Positions 1-8,308 are shown, counted from the first letter of the stretch. The stretch: DNA of 35,306 bases from Chloroflexota bacterium (GCA_016197225.1 JACPWC010000061.1:1-35306), one strand, 5' to 3'. Notes: generated by a model from the letters alone, not told the origin. Numbers and translations: made by a program.

Positions 1-67
1 CCCGTTCACTGAACACTTGTCGAAACGCCCCGATCACAGGCATAATGTCGTTGGGCAGAGTGAACAT
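1..67 (-). CDS. Transposase N-terminus (partial, IS701/IS4-like)
   Basis: Only the first 22 codons are in the window. The start is ATG at 67, preceded on the minus strand by GAAGGAG at good spacing. The peptide begins MFTLPNDIMPVIGAFRQVF, which resembles the start of IS701-type DDE transposases (often M-L-T-L-P followed by a hydrophobic stretch with a PF..LFS-like motif). The gene would encode the enzyme that cuts and joins the IS ends. The C-terminus of a similar transposase lies at the opposite edge of the window (35184-35306), which could be another copy of the same element. Too little is visible to assign catalytic residues. Confidence 0.6.
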   Translation of the reverse strand, partial: MFTLPNDIMPVIGAFRQVFSER

Positions 68-141
68 TTGGCTTCTCCTTCGTCGGAAAGCCAGCTTACT
101 CTGCCCTTTCGTTCTTGTCCACTAAATGGATAAAGTCCAGT
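1..141 (-). mobile_element. 5' end of an IS701-like insertion sequence, cut by the window edge
   Basis: The outer end is taken as AAATGGATAAAGTCCAGT at 124-141. The same 18 bases occur on the other strand at 35184-35167, next to what looks like a transposase C-terminus, so they are most simply the terminal inverted repeat of one IS type present at both window edges. Inside lie an untranslated stretch (68-123) and the start of a minus-strand transposase. Immediately outside, from 142, a dehydrogenase reading frame begins in mid-protein, which places the junction. The family name rests on the transposase ends only and is tentative. Confidence 0.7.
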
Positions 142-699
142 GTGAGCGACCCGTCGCAGACTTATGCCATTCCGTCGAGCAACCCGTTTGCCGGTCGTTC
201 AGACGCCAGCCCTGAAGTTTGGGCCTATGGTTTGCGCAACCCCTGGCGTTTCAGTTTTGATCGCGCTACTGGCGATCTTTACATTGCCGACGTTGGGCAA
301 AACGAGTATGAAGAGATTGACTTTCAACCGGCGGCCAGCGCGGGCGGCGAGAACTATGGCTGGAACAGCTACGAGGGCTTGCATACTTACAACGGCGGCG
401 TGGAAGCCGGGCTGACCTTTCCGATTGCGGAATACTCTCACGAAGAAGGCGGTTGCTCGGTTTCGGGTGGCTATGTGTATCGCGGCCCGGCCCTGCCGGC
501 GTTGAGCGGCGTCTACTTTTTTGGCGATTACTGCTCCGGCAAAATTTGGGCGCTATACGCTTCAACCGGCGGCGCCTGGGAGCGGATGTTGATGTTCGAC
601 ACCGAGGCCGGAATCACTTCCTTTGGCGAAGACGAAGCCGGGGAGATTTACGTGGTGGATGGCAAGGGATCAATCTTTCAACTGGCGGCAGTGCCTTGA
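142..699 (+). pseudogene. Glucose/sorbosone dehydrogenase, C-terminal fragment truncated by an IS
   Basis: The frame reads about 186 residues typical of the C-terminal part of PQQ-dependent glucose/sorbosone dehydrogenase (GSDH) beta-propellers: YAIPSSNPF, then WAYGLRNPWRFSFD, LYIADVGQ with EEID, GGENYGW, and a terminal VYFFGDYCSGKIWAL repeat. Intact relatives have a further 200 or more residues and usually a signal peptide; here everything before YAIP is replaced by IS sequence ending at 141. The frame stays open a little way into the IS (a TTG at 115), but this is chance coding. No start codon or ribosome site belongs to it, so the gene is probably inactive. The ICMT-like gene starts 7 bases after its stop. 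Confidence 0.85.
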
Positions 700-706
700 T
701 TATTCC

Positions 707-1294
707 ATGAACAGCGTTTACGTTCCTTCCACAACCGGCTGGATTTCTTTCAGCCTTTGCTTCTTCGGTTGGGCGGTCTTTGAGCTGGTCGTCAACCTGC
801 GTTTGTGGAACGCCGACTCGAAGAACCATGATCGGCTGTCGCGCTATCTGATCATTGCCGCCGTGCTGGCCGCCTTTTCACTGGCCGTGCTGGCGACGCG
901 CTTGCACGCTTTTGACCTGAGGCTTTTCCGGCCTCAGGTGTTTTATTGGGGCTTAACTTTGATGCTCACTGGCTTGGGCTTCCGCTGGGTGGCGATTCGC
1001 CAGCTTGGCCGGTTCTTCATCCCCGAAGTTGCCATCCAGCCCGGCCACCGGATCATGGATCAGGGGCTCTACCACTTCATCCGCCACCCGTCTTACACCG
1101 GCACGTTTATCACCATTGTTGGTTACGGGCTGGCGCTCACCAACTGGCTCAGTTTGGCGGTCATGTTGCTGGGCAGCGGCGTAGCTTACGCTTATCGGAT
1201 CCGATTGGAAGAGGCCGCTTTGCTGGAGGCCTTCGGCGACGAGTATCGCGCCTACATGCGGCGGACGAAAAGGCTGATTCCATTTGTCTGGTAA
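707..1294 (+). CDS. Isoprenylcysteine carboxyl methyltransferase (ICMT)/PEMT-like membrane methyltransferase
   Basis: The product has 195 residues from ATG 707, chosen over the longer frame from 623 because that would run backwards into the upstream dehydrogenase gene. About five hydrophobic segments are visible. The C-terminal third holds the family signature: GLYHFIRHPSYTG (about residues 121-133), a hydrophobic helix, then a glutamate-rich helix with RLEEAALLEAFGDEYRAY, which in ICMT/PEMT-fold enzymes forms the SAM pocket. The natural substrate cannot be told from sequence; bacterial members methylate lipids, small thiols or isoprenoid-type acids. It starts 7 bases after the broken dehydrogenase and may have shared its transcript. 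Confidence 0.8.
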   Translation: MNSVYVPSTTGWISFSLCFFGWAVFELVVNLRLWNADSKNHDRLSRYLIIAAVLAAFSLAVLATRLHAFDLRLFRPQVFYWGLTLMLTGLGFRWVAIRQLGRFFIPEVAIQPGHRIMDQGLYHFIRHPSYTGTFITIVGYGLALTNWLSLAVMLLGSGVAYAYRIRLEEAALLEAFGDEYRAYMRRTKRLIPFVW

Positions 1295-1297
1295 TCG

Positions 1298-1639
1298 CTA
1301 AACCTCAAACACCGTTTCCAAAACCCGCCGGGGCGATTCGGGGGCGTAAAAGAGTTCGCCGCGAAGGGTGTGACGGCCAGCCGGTTGCGGGCCGCGCAAA
1401 TGCACCGTCATTTCAAAGTCGTGATCCATTGACTCGATGATCGAGAGCGACGCCACTTCAGCGCCGTCGGCGTTCGTCACCTGAAACTCCAGGTTAGGCC
1501 GTTCGAGGAAAGGGGTGACTTTGACGTTGACCCGCACCCGGCGGCCATCAGGGTATACTCTGGCCTCAAGGCTTTCGATCTTCACCGCCTCCGGCGGCTG
1601 GGGAACTTCGTCCGGTTCGACAAATTCGATTTCATCCAT
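1298..1639 (-). CDS. Conserved hypothetical protein, 113 aa
   Basis: A small acidic soluble protein. It begins MDEIEFVEPDEVPQPPEAV and continues with a beta-rich stretch (YPDGRRVRVNVKVTPFLERP, NLEFQVTNADG, IIESMDHDFEMTVHLRG) that looks like a single immunoglobulin-like sandwich. I do not recognise a characterised family; similar short proteins are, from memory, common in Anaerolineae. It has no signal peptide or membrane segment. It converges tail-to-tail with the ICMT-like gene (3 bases between stops) and is divergent from the cystathionine gamma-synthase gene. Coding is supported by the low-degeneracy frame and tight fit between neighbours. Confidence 0.7.
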   Translation of the reverse strand: MDEIEFVEPDEVPQPPEAVKIESLEARVYPDGRRVRVNVKVTPFLERPNLEFQVTNADGAEVASLSIIESMDHDFEMTVHLRGPQPAGRHTLRGELFYAPESPRRVLETVFEV

Positions 1640-1670
1640 AGTGTGAAGATTATACTCACGAATACATGAT

Positions 1671-1707
1671 CAGACGCCAGGTGTCTCCAATAGACACCTG
1701 GCGTCTG
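1671..1707. repeat. Perfect 16-bp palindrome upstream of the cystathionine gene
   Basis: CAGACGCCAGGTGTCT (1671-1686) and its exact complement AGACACCTGGCGTCTG (1692-1707) are separated by CCAAT. There is no T-run, so it is not a typical terminator. It lies 14 bases before the start codon and ends just before the ribosome site (GAAGGAGAG), so if transcribed it could affect initiation. It resembles the other dispersed palindromes of this window in being a long perfect stem between genes. Confidence 0.85.
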
Positions 1708-1721
1708 AGCGAAGGAGAGTT

Positions 1722-2870
1722 ATGACCGACTATCACATTGAAACACTGGCCATCCACGCCGGGCAAAAGCCCGACCCGACCACCGGGGCGGTGATGACGC
1801 CGATCTATCAAACATCCACTTACGTGCAAAGCGCGGTGGGTGAGCACAAGGGCTACGAATACTCGCGCACCGGCAACCCCACCCGCACGGCGTTGGAAGA
1901 CTGTTTGGCCGGGCTGGAGGGCGGGGCGCACGGGCTGGCCTTTGCCTCCGGCATGGCCGCCATTGACACCGTGCTCAAGCTGGTGACTCCGGGCCAGCAC
2001 GTTCTGGCCGGCAACGACGTTTACGGCGGCACCTTCCGCTTGCTCGACAAAGTGTTGAAGACTTACGGCATCGAATACTCGTTTGTCGAGATGACTGACC
2101 TGGCGGCAGTGAAGAATGGCCTGCGCCCGAACACGCGGATGGTTCTGCTGGAGACGCCGACTAACCCTCGCCTCAAAGTGTTCGACATTGCCGCCATTGC
2201 CAAACTGGCTCATGCAAATAACTCGGAGGCGCTGGTGATGGTGGACAACACTTTTGCCACGCCTTACCTGCAACGCCCACTCGAACTGGGAGCCGACATC
2301 GTCGTCCACTCGACGACCAAATATCTGGGCGGCCACTCGGACGTGGTGGGCGGCGCGGCCCTGATGAACGACGACGCGGTTTACGAACGCCTGAAGTTTC
2401 TGCAAAACGCAATCGGCGCGGTTCCGGGGCCGATGGATTGCTGGCTTGTTCTGCGCGGCCTCAAGACGCTCACGGTGCGAATGGATCGCCACGCCGAAAA
2501 CGCGCTGGCAGTTGCCCAGTTCCTGGCCGACCACCCGCAAGTCAAAGAGGTGATCTATCCCGGCCTGCCCGATCATCCTCAGCACGAGTTGGCGAAACGG
2601 CAAATGCGAAACGGCGGCGGCATGATCTCCTTTGTGGTTCACGGCGGCGTGGAAGCGGCGCGGCGGCTGGTGGCTCGCACGCATTTATTCGCCCTGGCCG
2701 AGTCGCTGGGCGGCGTCGAGTCGCTCATCGAAATCCCGGCGGCCATGACCCACGCCAGCACGCAAGGTTCGCCGCTCGAAGTGGAGGCGGGCCTGATCCG
2801 CGTTTCGGTGGGGCTGGAGCACAAAGATGACTTGATCAACGACCTGCGGCAGGCGATGATGCAATCCTAA
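1722..2870 (+). CDS. Cystathionine gamma-synthase/gamma-lyase family PLP enzyme
   Basis: The protein has 382 residues, the usual length for Cys/Met metabolism PLP enzymes (fold type I). Motifs in order: YQTSTYVQ, YSRTGNPTRTALEDCLAGLEGG (about residues 47-68), FASGMAAID, DNTFATPYLQRPLELGADIVVHS, then STTKYLGGHSDVVGG with the PLP-binding lysine at about residue 200, and the C-terminal SLGGVESLIEIPAAMTH and GLIRVSVGLE. The family interconverts homoserine esters, cysteine, cystathionine and methionine precursors; MetB (synthase) and MccB/MetC-like (lyase) members cannot be separated reliably by eye, so no symbol is given. The start ATG 1722 follows GAAGGAGAG. Full-length and intact. Confidence 0.9.
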   Translation: MTDYHIETLAIHAGQKPDPTTGAVMTPIYQTSTYVQSAVGEHKGYEYSRTGNPTRTALEDCLAGLEGGAHGLAFASGMAAIDTVLKLVTPGQHVLAGNDVYGGTFRLLDKVLKTYGIEYSFVEMTDLAAVKNGLRPNTRMVLLETPTNPRLKVFDIAAIAKLAHANNSEALVMVDNTFATPYLQRPLELGADIVVHSTTKYLGGHSDVVGGAALMNDDAVYERLKFLQNAIGAVPGPMDCWLVLRGLKTLTVRMDRHAENALAVAQFLADHPQVKEVIYPGLPDHPQHELAKRQMRNGGGMISFVVHGGVEAARRLVARTHLFALAESLGGVESLIEIPAAMTHASTQGSPLEVEAGLIRVSVGLEHKDDLINDLRQAMMQS

Positions 2871-2900
2871 TATCCTCTCAAATAGATGTGGTTCGTCACT

Positions 2901-2928
2901 TTGCCGCCCGGCTGGCCGTCGCTACACT
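2901..2928 (+). promoter_or_regulatory. Probable promoter for the PCYCGC/DUF1573 pair
   Basis: TTGCCG (2901-2906) and TACACT (2923-2928) with a 16-base spacer match a sigma-70-type promoter. It sits in the 86-base gap after the cystathionine gene and would give a leader of about 20 bases before ATG 2957. Seen by eye only. Confidence 0.45.
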
Positions 2929-2956
2929 TTCGGCAGTTTAATTCAGGAGAGTGAAG

Positions 2957-3412
2957 ATGACTCACAAACGCCTATTTAGTTTTCTAATACTGTTGGGGCT
3001 GGTATTTGCCGGCGGGCTGACGAGCGGGTGCAGTGCGCCGCAGGAGCATGAGCTGATGATGGCCTCGCTCGACCAGATGCCGCCCGAAGTGCAGAACGAG
3101 CCGGAGCGCACCCGGCAGGCCTACCAGTTCGCCGTCGCTAACCCGGACGTGATGCAGCATATTCCGTGTTACTGCGGCTGTGACAACCTGGGCCACACCA
3201 ACAACTACGTCTGTTATGTGGCCGGCGTGGACGCGGCGGGCATCATCAAGTTCGACTCGCACGCCATCGGTTGCCCCATTTGCGTTGACATCACCCAGGA
3301 TGCCATGAAGATGCTCAGGCAGGGCAAGAGCACTGCCGAGATCAAAACATACATTGACACGATGTACGCCAAATACGGCCCGTCGAACATGCCTGCGGAG
3401 AATGTGCCATGA
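2957..3412 (+). CDS. PCYCGC-motif lipoprotein
   Basis: The product has 151 residues. A lipoprotein signal is clear: MTHKRLFSFLILLGLVFAGG, then LTSGCS with the lipobox cysteine, so the protein should be anchored outside the membrane. The mature part carries the family motif IPCYCGCDN (about residues 72-80) and two further cysteines in AIGCPICVDI, plus histidines (HTNN, DSHAIGC), suggesting a metal- or redox-active site; function in this family (PF13798-type) is not established. The ATG at 2957 is preferred over GTG 2951 because CAGGAG (2944-2949) is spaced 7 bases from it and directly abuts the GTG. It overlaps the next gene by 4 bases (ATGA), implying translational coupling to the putative selenoprotein. 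Confidence 0.85.
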   Translation: MTHKRLFSFLILLGLVFAGGLTSGCSAPQEHELMMASLDQMPPEVQNEPERTRQAYQFAVANPDVMQHIPCYCGCDNLGHTNNYVCYVAGVDAAGIIKFDSHAIGCPICVDITQDAMKMLRQGKSTAEIKTYIDTMYAKYGPSNMPAENVP

Positions 3413-3897
3413 GCCAGAAAAAGAAACGAACCGAGTCGCGGCGCGAGACTGCTTCGCGCTGGCCGATGTTGTTTGTGATGGGCGGACTGTTGCTGGTCGG
3501 GGTCGCCGCCGTTTTGTTGTGGGGGGCGTTTACGACACCCAAAGCTTCCCCTGAAGTGACGGGTTCCCCGAAACTCAAAGTGGATCAGGAGAAAGTTGAT
3601 CTTGGCGACGTGCCGCTTGGTCAAACAGTGGAAGTGTCGTTTGAGCTAACCAATGCTGGCGACCGGCAGTTGCGTTTCACCGACGTGCCTTACGTTGAAG
3701 TTGCGGCAGGGTGTTGACCGCCCAAACCGGCCATCGGTTCGATGGCCCTCAACCCCGGTGAAACCACAACAGTTTCGATGCAATTCATGATGCACGGCGA
3801 CATGGGCGGCATGCACGACTTCCGCCTGCACTTGGAAACCAACGACCCCGCCCAGCCGGATCGCACGGTGACGGTGCTTTCGAATTGGGTGCCGTAA
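3409..3897 (+). CDS. DUF1573-like membrane-anchored protein, putative selenoprotein (UGA at 3715)
   Basis: An upstream frame of 102 codons ends at TGA 3715-3717, but the same frame continues without a stop to TAA 3895-3897, giving 162 residues. The N-terminus is basic with one transmembrane helix (MLFVMGGLLLVGVAAVLLWG). The rest is an immunoglobulin-like DUF1573-type domain: VDLGDVPLGQTVEVSFELTN before the UGA, then ALNPGETTTVSMQF, RLHLETNDPAQPD and VTVLSNWVP after it. The UGA lies directly after Cys102 in a G-C-U-P-P context; related proteins, from memory, have G-C-C-P-P there, so a Cys-to-Sec exchange fits. A hairpin follows at 3729-3747. UGA is a normal stop elsewhere in the window (for example 697), so read-through as Trp is unlikely. 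It overlaps the PCYCGC gene and probably forms an extracytoplasmic redox pair with it. Alternative: nonsense mutation or read error. Confidence 0.8.
3729..3747 (+). promoter_or_regulatory. Putative bacterial SECIS hairpin for UGA 3715
   Basis: GGCCATCG (3729-3736) pairs perfectly with CGATGGCC (3740-3747) around the loop GTT; a 7-bp form with loop GGTTC is equally possible. The stem starts 11 bases after the UGA and the loop G lies 18-19 bases after it. Known bacterial SECIS elements lie within the coding region just downstream of UGA and have a G in the first two loop positions, bound by SelB. This fits that rule. Confidence 0.7.
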
Positions 3898-3902
3898 TTA
3901 GC

Positions 3903-3932
3903 TTGACTCGCGTTCTCGCCTTGTGGCATAAT
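3903..3932 (+). promoter_or_regulatory. Promoter of the T-box/ileS transcript
   Basis: TTGACT (3903-3908) and CATAAT (3927-3932) with an 18-base spacer form a near-consensus promoter. Transcription would begin near 3939, just before Stem I of the T-box leader. Confidence 0.7.
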
Positions 3933-4050
3933 CTTGCCACTGGCGTTGATGGAAACGAGTAGGTGTGACCCGGTGGAGTCAGCGAGTTCGGGACAGTGCA
4001 AGCCGAGCCTCTGCCCCACACCGAAAATCCTTCCGGAGCCGCGAAATGAA

Positions 4051-4117
4051 AGTGGACAGTGGGTAGTAATCAGTGGTCAGTAACTGATCACTGTCAACTG
4101 ACCACTGACCACTAGTA
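4051..4117. repeat. Palindromic repeat inserted within the T-box leader
   Basis: A run of short related words, CAGTGGTCAGT, CTGATCACTGTC, ACTGACCACT, folds on itself: AGTGGTCAGT (4072-4081) is the exact complement of ACTGACCACT (4104-4113). It resembles the GTGAACAGTGA-type repeat at 19001-19060. T-box leaders do not normally contain such a block at this point; it occupies the variable region between Stem I and the T-box. Confidence 0.75.
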
Positions 4118-4233
4118 GTTCTCGCCGGGACCGTTCCCCGTTACCAAAACGCGGATGTGATTGCATCTGACTGAGAGGCCGCCTCTGTTGAACGTGGCGG
4201 CAACCAGGGTGGTACCGCGGGAAATGCATTTTG

Positions 4234-4270
4234 CGCTCTCGTCCCTGAATTGGGATGAGGGCGTTTTTGT
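4234..4270 (+). terminator. T-box-controlled rho-independent terminator
   Basis: CGCTCTCGTCCC (4234-4245) pairs with GGGATGAGGGCG (4252-4263) over 12 bp (two G-U) with loop TGAATT, followed by TTTTTGTTTTT. It competes with the antiterminator formed around the T-box sequence. Confidence 0.9.
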
Positions 4271-4274
4271 TTTT

Positions 4275-4386
4275 ATCCGCAGATTACGCAGATTTTCACA
4301 GACGATTCGAGGCTAACCTGCGCGCGAAGCGCCTGCGAAAACCTGAGGAAATAGAATCCGTTCAATTCGTTTGATCCGTTGTCAAC
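4275..4386. repeat. Two dispersed-repeat remnants between terminator and ileS
   Basis: ATCCGCAGATTACGCAGATT (4275-4294) and, at 4356-4386, a copy of the AATCCGTTCAATTCGTTTG family also found as a long palindrome at 28541-28612. Between them nothing coding is visible. The ribosome site AAGGAG precedes ATG 4399. Confidence 0.65.
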
Positions 4387-4398
4387 CAAGGAGCAAGA

Positions 4399-7300
4399 AT
4401 GTTCCAGCCAGTCTCACCAAAACTCGACATCCAAAAACTCGAAACCGACGTGCTGAATTTCTGGAAACGCGAGAACGTTTTCCAGAAGTCCATGGACAAC
4501 CGCAAGAGCGGGCAACGCTACGTGTTTTACGAAGGGCCGCCGACGGCCAACGGCAAGCCGGGGTCACATCACGTTCTGGCCCGTGCCTTCAAGGACATGT
4601 TTCCACGCTTTCAGGCCATGCGCGGCAAATATGTTTTGCGGCGCGGCGGCTGGGACACCCACGGTCTGCCGGTCGAGATCGAAGTCGAGAAACAACTCGG
4701 CTTCAACGGCAAGGAGCAGATCGAGAAATACGGTATCGCCGAGTTCAACGCCCGTTGCCGCAAGTCGGCCTTCGACTACATTCAAGACTGGGAGCGGATG
4801 ACGGAGCGCATCGGCTTCTGGGTTGATCTCAAGACGGCCTACGTCACTTACGAAAACGAATACATCGAGTCGGTCTGGTGGATTCTCAAACAGTTCTGGG
4901 ATAAGGGCTTGCTCTATCAGGGCTTCAAGGTTGTGCCCTACTGCGCCCGCTGTGGCACGCCGCTCTCCGATCACGAAGTGTCGCTTGGCTACCAGGAAGA
5001 CACCGAAGACCCGTCGGTGTTTGTGCGCTTCCCGCTCAAAGACGAGCCGGGCACATCCTTCCTCGTCTGGACGACCACGCCCTGGACACTGCCCGGCAAC
5101 GTCGCCCTCGCCGTTCATCCCGACGTGCTCTATCTCAAAGTGGAACGCAAGACCGGAGAGAACGGCAGCACCGAGAAGCTCATCATCGCCAAAGACTTGG
5201 CCGACAAAGTTTTAGGCGAGGGCCAATACACCGTCGTCGGCGATTATAAGGGCAAGGAACTCAAAGGCAAACGTTACAACCCGCTGTACTCCTTTCTGCC
5301 CTTCGAAGGCAAGGCTCACTACGTGGTGCTGGGCGACTTCGTCACCACCGACGACGGAACCGGCATCGTCCATCAAGCGCCGGCTTTCGGCGCGGACGAC
5401 ATGAAGATGGCGAATGAAAACGATCTGCCGGTGCTGATGACGGTGGACTCACGCGGGACGTTCGTGGAGGCCGTCACCCCGTGGCGGGGCACGTGGGTCA
5501 AAGACGCCGATCCGATGATCACCCGTGATTTGGATGATCGCGGCCTGCTCTTCAAAGCCGGGACGTACTTACACACCTATCCATTCTGTTGGCGATGCGG
5601 GACGCCGTTGTTATACTACGCCCGCACGACTTGGTACGTCGAGACCACGCGCTACAAGAAGCAACTCAACGACCTCAACGACACTATCAACTGGGTTCCC
5701 GATCACATCAAGCATGGCCGCTTCGGCAACTGGCTGGAGAACAACATTGACTGGGCGCTGGGCCGCGAACGTTACTGGGGCACGGCCCTGCCGGTGTGGG
5801 TGGATGATGACGGCGATCAACTGTGCGTCGGCTCGGTGGCCGAGTTGAGCGGACTGGCCGGGCGCGATCTATCGGACCTAGATTTGCACCGACCCTTCGT
5901 GGACGACATCGTCTTCCCCAACCCCAAAACAGGCAAGCCCATGCGCCGCGTGCCGGAACTGATTGACGTGTGGTTCGACTCGGGCGCGATGCCAGTGGCT
6001 CAGTGGCACTATCCATTTGAGAACAAAGAGATGTTTGAAGAGCAGTTCCCAGCGGACTACATCTGTGAAGCGATTGACCAGACTCGCGGCTGGTTCTACT
6101 CGCTTCATGCCATCGCCACTTTGCTATTCGACAGCGTCTCATTCAAGAATGTGATCTGCCTCGGCCACATCCTCGACGGCGACGGATTCAAGATGTCGAA
6201 ATCGAAGGGCAACATCGTAGACCCCTGGAGCGTGCTCAACGCCAACGGGGCCGACGCCTTCCGCTGGTATCTTTATACAGCCTCGCCGCCCGGCAACTCG
6301 CGCCGCTTCTCGGTTGATCTGGTCGGCGAAGTCATCCGCAACTTCACGTTGCCATTGTGGAACACCTACTCGTTCTTCGTGACCTATGCCAACCTGGCCA
6401 ACTGGAAACCGTCCGCCGACGTTGGGCAGTTGACGGCGCTGGACAAGTGGATTCTGTCCGAGCTTCACACGCTGGTGGCCGACGTAAGCGAAGCTTACGA
6501 ACACTATGACGTGACCGCCGCCACCCGGCCCATCGAGAAGTTTGTGGATGACCTCTCGAACTGGTATCTGCGCCGGTCGCGCCGCCGCTTCTGGAAGTCG
6601 GAGTCGGAGACCGACAAGGCGGCTTACTCGACGCTCTACGAGTGTTTGGTGACGGTCGCCAAACTGCTGGCCCCGGCCATGCCGTTCATGTCCGACGCCC
6701 TGTATCGCAATCTGGTCGCCTCGGTTGATCCGACGGCCCCCGAGTCCGTTCATCTGGCCGACTGGCCGACCTCGCTGTTGTTGCGCGTTGACGAAAAGTT
6801 GATGGACGACATGCGCGTGGTGATGCGTTCGGCCTCGCTCGGCCACGCGGCGCGGGCCAAAGCCAACCGCAAGGTGCGCCAGCCGCTCTCTGAGGCCGCC
6901 TTCTCCGCGCCCACGCCTGCCGAGGCCGCCGCCGTTCGCGCCTACGCCGACCTGCTGGCCGACGAGTTGAACGTCAAGGCCGTCACAGTGTTAGATCACG
7001 CCGAGGACGCCGTGACGTACTCGCTCAATCCGCTTCCCAAACAACTCGGCCAGAAGCACGGGGCCAGGTTCCCGAAGATCAAGGCCGCCCTGCTGAGCGG
7101 CGATCAGACCGTGTTCGCTCGCGCCCTGTTGTCGAATCAGGGTGTGGTCGTCGAAGTGGATGGGGAGTCGATCACCGTCCTGCCCGGCGAAGTGGAAGTG
7201 CGCCAGAACGCGCGTGGCGGCTATGTGGTTGCCGAAGAAGGGGGCTACCTGGCCGCGCTCAAGACCGAGTTGACTGATGAGCTTGTGCGCGAAGGCCTGG

Positions 7301-7542
7301 CCCGCGAGTTCGTCCGCCGCGTGCAAGACCTGCGCAAGTCCGCCGGACTCGATATCGCCGACAGGATCGTCGCGCGCTACACCGCCTCGCCCAAACTGGC
7401 TGAGGCCGTGACCGCCTGGGCCGACTACATCAAAGACGAAACGCTGTGCGTGGACTTGGCCGCTGGTGAATTGGCCGATGCCGCAACTGCCGAAGACTCG
7501 TTTGATGGGGAGAGAGTGAAGATAACGTTGGCGAAGAGTTGA
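4399..7542 (+). CDS. ileS: Isoleucyl-tRNA synthetase
   Basis: The protein has 1047 residues, as in the longer IleRS type (class Ia). It joins isoleucine to tRNA-Ile in the cytoplasm. The class I signatures are GPPTANGKPGSHHVLA (HIGH-like HHVL at 57-60) and KMSKS at about 598-602 in DGFKMSKSKGN. The editing domain lies between, with VWTTTPWTLPGN and TGIVHQAPAFG. Two Cys pairs (CARCG, CWRCG) are present in the insert. The anticodon-binding and long C-terminal domains follow, ending in VKITLAKS. Expression is controlled by the Ile-specific T-box just upstream. The last 57 codons are repeated in diverged form at 8400-8570, on the far side of a toxin-antitoxin module. The gene itself is intact. 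Confidence 0.97.
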   Translation: MFQPVSPKLDIQKLETDVLNFWKRENVFQKSMDNRKSGQRYVFYEGPPTANGKPGSHHVLARAFKDMFPRFQAMRGKYVLRRGGWDTHGLPVEIEVEKQLGFNGKEQIEKYGIAEFNARCRKSAFDYIQDWERMTERIGFWVDLKTAYVTYENEYIESVWWILKQFWDKGLLYQGFKVVPYCARCGTPLSDHEVSLGYQEDTEDPSVFVRFPLKDEPGTSFLVWTTTPWTLPGNVALAVHPDVLYLKVERKTGENGSTEKLIIAKDLADKVLGEGQYTVVGDYKGKELKGKRYNPLYSFLPFEGKAHYVVLGDFVTTDDGTGIVHQAPAFGADDMKMANENDLPVLMTVDSRGTFVEAVTPWRGTWVKDADPMITRDLDDRGLLFKAGTYLHTYPFCWRCGTPLLYYARTTWYVETTRYKKQLNDLNDTINWVPDHIKHGRFGNWLENNIDWALGRERYWGTALPVWVDDDGDQLCVGSVAELSGLAGRDLSDLDLHRPFVDDIVFPNPKTGKPMRRVPELIDVWFDSGAMPVAQWHYPFENKEMFEEQFPADYICEAIDQTRGWFYSLHAIATLLFDSVSFKNVICLGHILDGDGFKMSKSKGNIVDPWSVLNANGADAFRWYLYTASPPGNSRRFSVDLVGEVIRNFTLPLWNTYSFFVTYANLANWKPSADVGQLTALDKWILSELHTLVADVSEAYEHYDVTAATRPIEKFVDDLSNWYLRRSRRRFWKSESETDKAAYSTLYECLVTVAKLLAPAMPFMSDALYRNLVASVDPTAPESVHLADWPTSLLLRVDEKLMDDMRVVMRSASLGHAARAKANRKVRQPLSEAAFSAPTPAEAAAVRAYADLLADELNVKAVTVLDHAEDAVTYSLNPLPKQLGQKHGARFPKIKAALLSGDQTVFARALLSNQGVVVEVDGESITVLPGEVEVRQNARGGYVVAEEGGYLAALKTELTDELVREGLAREFVRRVQDLRKSAGLDIADRIVARYTASPKLAEAVTAWADYIKDETLCVDLAAGELADAATAEDSFDGERVKITLAKS

Positions 7543-7592
7543 TCACCCTCTCCCTTTGGGATGGTCGGAGACCAGCCGGGGTGAGGGCAAGC

Positions 7593-7630
7593 AAAAACAG
7601 GCAGGTGCTTGGTGCACCTGCCTGTTTTTT
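7593..7630. terminator. Bidirectional terminator between ileS and the TA module
   Basis: ACAGGCAGGTGC (7597-7608) and GCACCTGCCTGT (7614-7625) form a perfect 12-bp stem with loop TTGGT, flanked by five A on the left and six T on the right, so it can end both ileS and the oppositely oriented antitoxin transcript. Confidence 0.9.
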
Positions 7631-7641
7631 CTTGAGATTTC

Positions 7642-8308
<667 letters not shown>

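Larger units (their letters stand above)
3939..4275 (+). promoter_or_regulatory. T-box riboswitch leader of ileS (specifier AUC)
   Basis: The 3' half contains the diagnostic T-box sequence AGGGTGGTACCGCGG (4206-4220), followed by a terminator (4234-4270). In Stem I, the 5' strand GGAAACGAGTA (3951-3961) is the usual loop-E side of the specifier loop. GGTGTG (3962-3967) pairs with CACACC (4017-4022), and the opposite strand GAAAATCC then presents AUC (4027-4029), an isoleucine codon, as specifier. This agrees with the downstream gene. Uncharged tRNA-Ile should bind and stabilise the antiterminator so that ileS is transcribed when isoleucine is short. A dispersed palindromic repeat (4051-4117) sits between Stem I and the antiterminator region. 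Confidence 0.92.

Noticed and set aside
1656-2684. Long antisense frame (342 codons) opposite the cystathionine gene
   Set aside because: It is a shadow of a GC-rich gene: His/Val/Arg-rich composition, no domain, and it runs into the palindrome.
3715-3717. Reading UGA as tryptophan
   Set aside because: TGA is used as a normal stop by several genes here (for example 697, 15214, 7540 region) and TGG is used for Trp, so a changed genetic code is unlikely.
4051-4117. Possible CRISPR-like repeat array in the ileS leader
   Set aside because: Units are short, irregular and self-complementary without uniform spacers.
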